Shown here: one piece after another, positions 58,927-64,000 of the stretch
Position numbering within the stretch: the first letter of the stretch is position 1
Layout: every line of letters starts with the position of its first letter
Origin: a virus
Length of the DNA: 64,000 bases
Strand: one strand, 5' to 3'
IMG/VR virus record: IMGVR_UViG_3300035145_003920
Location: 1 to 64,000 of that record
Notes under the pieces: generated by a model
What the model was told of the DNA's origin: nothing
Seen by the model: the letters and a program-made list of their open reading frames with translations, nothing else
Databases searched by the model: none
Made by a program: the position numbers and the translations under genes

Positions 58927-59367
58927 TTAAGCTTCTGCTGGTACTTCTTCATCATCTGTATCTGGTTCTACCATTTCATTTTCACCTTCAACTGATGCTC
59001 CACTTGCAGGACCATAGGTTAATATACGAGAAATAGCTTTGGCAGCCATTTCTTCTTCATCTAAATTTAATAAATAATATTTTTTACCTGATACTTGAGC
59101 AATCCAACTTCTAGGATCAAATATAAGAACAAAATTTTGCCCATTTAATAAATTAATTCTAAAAGTTGAAGGACGAGGAGCTACCCAATCTACTGATTCA
59201 AGAAATTTGTCAAAATCAACAGTAAGTAAATCTATGATAACTGCTTTAAGTTCAGGGAATTTAACTAATTCATCATATGCTACAGCAGCATCATCTCCTT
59301 TAATTTTATCTTTGTATACTTGTTTAGCAAGTAATTTTATTTTCTCTTTTAATTCCGAAGCTGTCAT
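58927..59367 (-). CDS. Hypothetical structural-operon protein
   Basis: The 146-residue product is a compact alpha/beta protein (FPELKAVIIDLLTVDFDKF, then TFRINLLNGQNFVLIFDPRSW and GKKYYLLNLDEEEM) with an acidic C-terminal tail. No family is recognised. It overlaps the 914-residue gene upstream by one base. Confidence 0.65.
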   Translation of the reverse strand: MTASELKEKIKLLAKQVYKDKIKGDDAAVAYDELVKFPELKAVIIDLLTVDFDKFLESVDWVAPRPSTFRINLLNGQNFVLIFDPRSWIAQVSGKKYYLLNLDEEEMAAKAISRILTYGPASGASVEGENEMVEPDTDDEEVPAEA

Positions 59368-62111
59368 TATTTGTCATTTTGTTTAGATAAATAAGCTGCT
59401 ACAGCCATTTTACGTCTTTTTTCTTGAGATTTACCTTTAAATTGAGGTGCATCTGAATCTTTAAAGTCTTCAATATGTTTTTCTACTGATGATCTTTTGG
59501 TAAGTTTTTCTTTCATTACCTCTTTAACGTGTTTTTGGATAAGGTGTTTTAAAGGTAACTCAAATTTTGTATCAGCATCTACTTCAATTTTTTCTTCATC
59601 TATAGTACCTGATGTTGGTCCTCTTTTAGCATAAAAAGATTGTTGAGCATCTGCTTCTCTACTTAAACCACCCATTACATGATCAACTGCGTCTTTTAAT
59701 CCTTTAGCTGAAATAGGAGTGGGTGAATAATTACCATCTACCATATAAGCATCCATTCCTGCTCTAGCTAATCTGCTTGTTTCTTTCATCCCTGCTTTAA
59801 TAGCCTCTTTTTGATCAATTTGGTAACCACCCATTTGTCTAATTGAGAATTTATTGGTATCATCATCATAATCAAATATTACATATTGATCCTTACCAGA
59901 TGGTTCTCTTTTAACTATATAACTATTATCGCTGTGAAAATGATTGTCTAAAATATATTCTTCTTTAAAGTAAATAAGTAATTCCTTACCATCCATTGCC
60001 TCGTTTAAAGAACTTTTAACAACTTTAATTAAATTAGGATAGCGTTTAGCAAAATCTAATGCTTGACTATAATCTCCGTCAAATACTACATTATTAAGCT
60101 CTGTACCTTTTGTATAAGATGTTTGATCAGCTCCTGCTTTAAGTTCAGCATCAGTATACCATTCATTTTTGTCATCAGATAATTCTCCTGATTCAACATT
60201 GAAATACACTACTGGTGGTAAAAGTTCTACTGAATATTGTTGTTGGGAAGTTGTGTCGCCTTTTTCGTTTTTCATAATAATTTTGGCAACATCTTCTATA
60301 GATTGAGCATTATCTAAAATATCGAAAACATAGCTTCCTCCACCACTTTCATTATCATAAGTAGTATAACGGCTAATTTTGTCTTTGATTGCATCAGCAT
60401 CTCTACCAGAGGCAGATGACCATTGTTTCCAAAGAGGCACTATTGCTTTAATCTTATCTTTAATTGAAAGTTCACCTTCGGGGTAGCGAGGAGTATTAGC
60501 TTCGTCTAAGTAATCTTTCTCAGCTCTTCTTCGTTGCATGTAGTCTGTAGGAGTAGTATCATCATCAAATTTTAGATTAGAAATTGCATCAGCATAATCT
60601 ACCATTTTTCCACTATCAACAAACTCAACTTTCCATTCTGTTTCAGGTCCATGCATATGAACTACTACAGCTCTACCAGCGTAAGTAGCAGGTTTCATTT
60701 CTGTAGGATCCATTTCTTCATTTACTCCAGAGGCAACATCTTTTATTTTATCAACATGGCCTTTTAAATAATGTACTTTATCAGCATCAATACCTAAATC
60801 TCTAGATAAATTAATAATTACAGATCGTAATCCTTCTGCTGCTTTAATATGTTTATCATCTGCTTTTTTAGAATTAAGAACATCTTTTTCTAATTTGAAT
60901 AATTGATCATGTCTATAAGTCCATTCACCTAATTCTTCAGCTGTTTTACCACTATCTAATAATTCTTTTCTTAAAGCTTCAGCACCTGGGCAAATATCAA
61001 AATGTTTAGGTTCAGTATGAGCACTATAATTTACTTCATTTAGCATAGCATCAATTTTATCTACCTTTTCTTCGCCATCTAAATAATGCTTAGCTTTAAC
61101 TATATAATCTCTTGCTTTGATAATTTTACCTTGCCACCAATGTGGAAAATCTACTTCTCCTTGGTCATCATAATTATCCATCATTTTATATAGTTCAGCT
61201 GCGTATTTAGCTATTCTATATAAATCTTTTTTAAGCATACGAGGTTCATTATCTTGATGTCCTACATCTAGATCTTCTTGCATGTAATCTTCATCTTCAT
61301 CTTCATCATATGAATCATAGAAATCATCTTCTTCATCATAATCATCTTCTTCTTCATCTTCATATTCAGAATCAAAATCAAACATTTCTCTTCCTAATTC
61401 ATCATATTGATCTTCAGGAATACCTTCAATATAACTAAGTACTAATTCAGCAACTTCATCAAGCATTTTTTCATATACTTCATCTCTGTATTCACCTACT
61501 ACTGCATCAAATAATGCTTCTAATTTTCTTTGTTCTTCTCTATTTATTTGAGATGAATTAACTAAAAATGAATGAGCAGGTCCTGCGGTTTCAGTTCCAT
61601 ATCCTTCCCAAAATCTATCACCATCATTGTACCATCTATAAACTAATCTATTCATAGCTCTAAGCATTTCACCTTCAACAGATTTAGAAGGTCCACTACT
61701 TGGAACTAATTTATCCCACAATGCTTCATTTCTTGATTTTAAGGGCTCCTGTAGGAATTCTTTAATGAGATTTTCGGTTTTAATATCTTGTTTAATTTTA
61801 ACAGGGTGCATTTTACCACTGCCTTTTGGGAATTCAAATTCTTTTTTACCTGCATCTCTAGCAGCGTCAGCAGCTAAGACAAAAGGAGATGCCTCTTTAA
61901 CAGTAAGAGCATCTTTAATCATTGATTTAAGATTTTCTAAGTTCATTTTTTCAACTTTTTTCTTGGCCTGTTTAGTGGCAATTCCATACATAACCTTTTC
62001 AGCATCCCCACCGTATTTTTTAACTAGAGCTTGTTTGTTCTTTAACAAACCTTTTAGAGCGATTTTTCTTTGCTCTAGTTCGTTTTCGGTGAGTTTGCGC
62101 TCGTTTAACAT
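59367..62111 (-). CDS. Large acidic virion/core-like protein
   Basis: The 914-residue product is highly charged, with Asp/Glu-rich segments (about 235-285) and many short helices. Two N-terminal pieces ([34 protein letters not shown]) end in L-x-E-like sites. No enzymatic motif was seen. Its length, acidity and position next to head proteins suggest a packaged or core protein. It is 1 base after the upstream gene. Confidence 0.65.
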   Translation of the reverse strand: MLNERKLTENELEQRKIALKGLLKNKQALVKKYGGDAEKVMYGIATKQAKKKVEKMNLENLKSMIKDALTVKEASPFVLAADAARDAGKKEFEFPKGSGKMHPVKIKQDIKTENLIKEFLQEPLKSRNEALWDKLVPSSGPSKSVEGEMLRAMNRLVYRWYNDGDRFWEGYGTETAGPAHSFLVNSSQINREEQRKLEALFDAVVGEYRDEVYEKMLDEVAELVLSYIEGIPEDQYDELGREMFDFDSEYEDEEEDDYDEEDDFYDSYDEDEDEDYMQEDLDVGHQDNEPRMLKKDLYRIAKYAAELYKMMDNYDDQGEVDFPHWWQGKIIKARDYIVKAKHYLDGEEKVDKIDAMLNEVNYSAHTEPKHFDICPGAEALRKELLDSGKTAEELGEWTYRHDQLFKLEKDVLNSKKADDKHIKAAEGLRSVIINLSRDLGIDADKVHYLKGHVDKIKDVASGVNEEMDPTEMKPATYAGRAVVVHMHGPETEWKVEFVDSGKMVDYADAISNLKFDDDTTPTDYMQRRRAEKDYLDEANTPRYPEGELSIKDKIKAIVPLWKQWSSASGRDADAIKDKISRYTTYDNESGGGSYVFDILDNAQSIEDVAKIIMKNEKGDTTSQQQYSVELLPPVVYFNVESGELSDDKNEWYTDAELKAGADQTSYTKGTELNNVVFDGDYSQALDFAKRYPNLIKVVKSSLNEAMDGKELLIYFKEEYILDNHFHSDNSYIVKREPSGKDQYVIFDYDDDTNKFSIRQMGGYQIDQKEAIKAGMKETSRLARAGMDAYMVDGNYSPTPISAKGLKDAVDHVMGGLSREADAQQSFYAKRGPTSGTIDEEKIEVDADTKFELPLKHLIQKHVKEVMKEKLTKRSSVEKHIEDFKDSDAPQFKGKSQEKRRKMAVAAYLSKQNDK

Positions 62112-62112
62112 C

Positions 62113-62793
62113 TTATCTTTCTACTACGTGTGATCTTGTAAAGAAAGTAATTGAGTTACCGATTTGGTCGGCTAATTTTTCATCTCCAATAGCTACAGCT
62201 TTATCATAAGCTACTTTTAAGCTATTCTGAATGTCTTGTTCATCTGAGGATAAACCTGCAGGAGCAGAAGGAGCAGGGGCTTCAACATCAGCTTCAACTT
62301 CATCTTCTACTTCTACCTCAGCATCATCTGGTTCAATCTCATCAGCTGCATCATCGATTTCATCTTCATCTTCATTAAGTAATGAAATAATATCTTCTTT
62401 AATTTTAGCTTTAAGTTCAGACACTTTCATTTTAGATGAAGGAACTTCTTCTTGAATTTCTTCTTCAGTTACTTCTTCAGTAACTTTTTCTTCATTTAAT
62501 GTTTCAAAAAATCCTTCAATTCTATCCATTAGGGCATTTGCTTTTACCACATCAGTTTCTCCTCCTCCTGCACCTAGTCCCAATTTTTCGTACATTGCTA
62601 CTAGCATATCCCCAATATAATCTAATTCTTCATCAGAAAAGACTTCTGTTGGATGTGGACGGTTTTCATTTATTTTATCTTCAGCTAAATTTTCATCAAC
62701 TTCCTGAGATTCAGTGATTAATTTATTCTCTTCAACTTCTTTTTGAAGTAAAGGATTATTCTTTAAATATTCTTGATAATTAAAATCGCTCAT
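62113..62793 (-). CDS. Acidic head/core-like protein
   Basis: The 226-residue product starts [19 protein letters not shown]. Its middle is very acidic (about 105-175, with [12 protein letters not shown] and Asp/Glu runs). It ends [26 protein letters not shown] and FFETLNEEK include possible protease sites. No family name is known. It has its own late-promoter-like element. Confidence 0.62.
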   Translation of the reverse strand: MSDFNYQEYLKNNPLLQKEVEENKLITESQEVDENLAEDKINENRPHPTEVFSDEELDYIGDMLVAMYEKLGLGAGGGETDVVKANALMDRIEGFFETLNEEKVTEEVTEEEIQEEVPSSKMKVSELKAKIKEDIISLLNEDEDEIDDAADEIEPDDAEVEVEDEVEADVEAPAPSAPAGLSSDEQDIQNSLKVAYDKAVAIGDEKLADQIGNSITFFTRSHVVER

Positions 62794-62806
62794 TATAGTA
62801 TATTTT

Positions 62807-62820
62807 TATTTATAAATATT
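62807..62820 (-). promoter_or_regulatory. Late-promoter-like element
   Basis: The sense strand reads AATATTTATAAATA, 13 bases upstream of the ATG at 62793 and straight after the lipoprotein gene. Confidence 0.5.
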
Positions 62821-63454
62821 AGTTCCTTCTGTTAATGTTACCTCTTCCTGAACTAGATGTGGAATTATTACTAGTAGGAGGTGGGGTAAAATTACTACCT
62901 TTTGAGATATTAGGTCTACTAATTGAAGGACGTGTATTTATATTATTATTATTTGGTTGTCTTAAGTAAATTCTATTATTATTATTACCTCTAGGAGGGT
63001 TTATGTTTATATTGTTATTTACATTATTATTAGAATTATTATTATTTCTTACTCCATTAGGGGTTACAATAATATTATTACTTCCTCTTCTACCATTAAC
63101 ATAAACTCTAGGTTTTTGAGGTTTAATAGGTAATTCTAAACTGTAATTATATACTGGTGGTTTATAGTAAAAATCTCTATAATACCATGAATTTGGTCTA
63201 TATAAACTATTCCATCCATACCCATAATAAGGATAATTCCAATATCCCCAATTTAAATTAGAATTAAATCTATAATTATCAAATACAGTATTATAATTAT
63301 ATTTTTGGAATTGTTTAATAGGAACAGCTAAAGTATCACCTGTTGCAGTAATAGTTAATACTTTAGTAATTTTAACTTTAGGAGTAGTGCTAACCTGGTA
63401 AACACCACAACTTGTTAGACTTAATGCTAACAGTAATGTTATTATATATCTCAT
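62819..63454 (-). CDS. Asn-rich lipoprotein
   Basis: The 211-residue precursor has the lipobox LTSC (Cys16). A beta-rich section (KVKITKVLTITATGD) is followed by a Tyr/Trp-rich stretch (NWGYWNYPYYGYGW), and the last 90 residues are dominated by Asn with Arg, Pro and Ser. It should be a lipid-anchored envelope protein. A role in exclusion or surface change is conceivable but unsupported. It lies among head-type genes, which is odd for a lipoprotein. Confidence 0.75.
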   Translation of the reverse strand: MRYIITLLLALSLTSCGVYQVSTTPKVKITKVLTITATGDTLAVPIKQFQKYNYNTVFDNYRFNSNLNWGYWNYPYYGYGWNSLYRPNSWYYRDFYYKPPVYNYSLELPIKPQKPRVYVNGRRGSNNIIVTPNGVRNNNNSNNNVNNNININPPRGNNNNRIYLRQPNNNNINTRPSISRPNISKGSNFTPPPTSNNSTSSSGRGNINRRN

Positions 63455-63458
63455 ATTT

Positions 63459-63860
63459 TTAGTCTCCTGGAAAGTAACCTGGAGATTTTCTCCAACTATC
63501 TAGAGCAGCTCCTTTGGCTTTAATATAAGAATCTTTATCATCTCTAAATTTATCATCTAGAATTTGAATTCTTTCCCAGGGTGATGCTGCTTCAACATCA
63601 ATTTTAATAGTTACATTTCCATATTTATCTTTAATACCTTCTTTCCAATTTTCAAGGTCATTTCCACTTTGAACACTTCTATAGGAATCATCTGGGTTAG
63701 GAAAATTTAAGCCAAACATAGGAATTTTACCAAACATAGACTTTACTACATTAAAAGTTAATTGGTCTAGTTTCATAGTTGCTTGTTTTGGACCCATTCT
63801 TCCGTCTACTTCATCTAAGTAACGTTTTTTGTTCCAATTGTGTACATCAAAATTGCTCAT
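63459..63860 (-). CDS. Hypothetical protein
   Basis: The 133-residue product is soluble (FDVHNWNKKRYLDEVDG, then VVKSMFGKIPMFGLNF and AASPWERIQILDDKF). No family is recognised. It has a late-promoter-like element 10 bases upstream and is 4 bases before the lipoprotein gene. Confidence 0.6.
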   Translation of the reverse strand: MSNFDVHNWNKKRYLDEVDGRMGPKQATMKLDQLTFNVVKSMFGKIPMFGLNFPNPDDSYRSVQSGNDLENWKEGIKDKYGNVTIKIDVEAASPWERIQILDDKFRDDKDSYIKAKGAALDSWRKSPGYFPGD

Positions 63861-63870
63861 AATAATATGT

Positions 63871-63884
63871 TTATTATAAATATA
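63871..63884 (-). promoter_or_regulatory. Late-promoter-like element
   Basis: The sense strand reads TATATTTATAATAA, 10 bases upstream of the ATG at 63860. Confidence 0.5.
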
Positions 63885-63890
63885 TAATTT

Positions 63891-64000
63891 TTACTGTTTA
63901 AGTGATTCTAAATATTCTACAACTTCTTTAGTAGATTTTTTAATTTCTTCTTTATTATGTTTTCCTCTCCACTTTTCAACATCTCCGTCTTCTGAAATAA
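63891..64000 (-). CDS. Partial hypothetical protein (C-terminus only)
   Basis: The last 35 codons of a gene that begins beyond the window edge are visible, ending in TAA: SEDGDVEKWRGKHNKEEI and then an Lys/Glu helix ending YLESLKQ. It is charged and helical. Nothing more can be said from this fragment. Confidence 0.6.
   Translation of the reverse strand, partial: ISEDGDVEKWRGKHNKEEIKKSTKEVVEYLESLKQ

Overview
The window is one contiguous stretch of a tailed-phage genome of T4-like (myovirus) architecture, with every supported gene on the minus strand, so it reads from high to low coordinates. The DNA is very AT-rich. Starts show almost no Shine-Dalgarno sequence, and several signal peptides end in Ser-Gln or Gly-Gln just before the mature protein. 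Together these point to a Bacteroidota host, most likely a marine flavobacterium; the host is an inference. Neither genome end is visible. Both window edges cut a gene: a thioredoxin at base 1 and an unidentified gene at base 64000.

In transcription order: 64000-52280 holds virion-associated or accessory proteins (acidic core-like proteins, a possible PD-(D/E)XK nuclease protein, a cupin, a 21-residue Cys-rich micropeptide, a COG2509-type flavoprotein, an HldE-C-like nucleotidyltransferase next to an AAA_28/NadR-type kinase). 52272-41616 is packaging and head: a spanin-like overlapping pair, large terminase, portal, core proteins, prohead protease, scaffold and major capsid protein. 41419-22350 is PhoH, neck and tail: neck/completion proteins, two glycosyltransferases (one a TibC/BAHT-type O-heptosyltransferase), sheath, tube, a gp26-like chaperone with a probable U7 frameshift, tape measure and baseplate, ending in a hub with a C-terminal M15 peptidase.

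22318-13491 is replication and nucleotide metabolism: a divergent family A DNA polymerase, gp32-like SSB, UvsX, FEN-type nuclease, DnaB/gp41 helicase, NrdB and NrdA. 13422-3826 is an envelope and lysis region: secreted and membrane proteins including a cohesin/dockerin-like protein, a lipoprotein, a CsgG-like protein and an outer-membrane-barrel-like protein with a huge acidic repeat, then holin candidates, a putative endolysin and a secreted NUC nuclease. 3820-1 contains a TGT/DpdA-like transglycosylase and a QueC-like protein (probable 7-deazaguanine DNA modification), a tRNA-Ser and a thioredoxin.

Two sequence signals recur before starts. One is AATATTTATAAnAA (sense strand), 8-22 bases upstream of many structural genes, a candidate late promoter. 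The other is TCGTATATT, 20-28 bases upstream of several other genes, a candidate early or middle promoter. Four intrinsic terminators are visible (13139, 32724, 41562, 55554). No stretch longer than 300 bases lacks a gene. Several small genes under 60 codons were added by reading the sequence directly.
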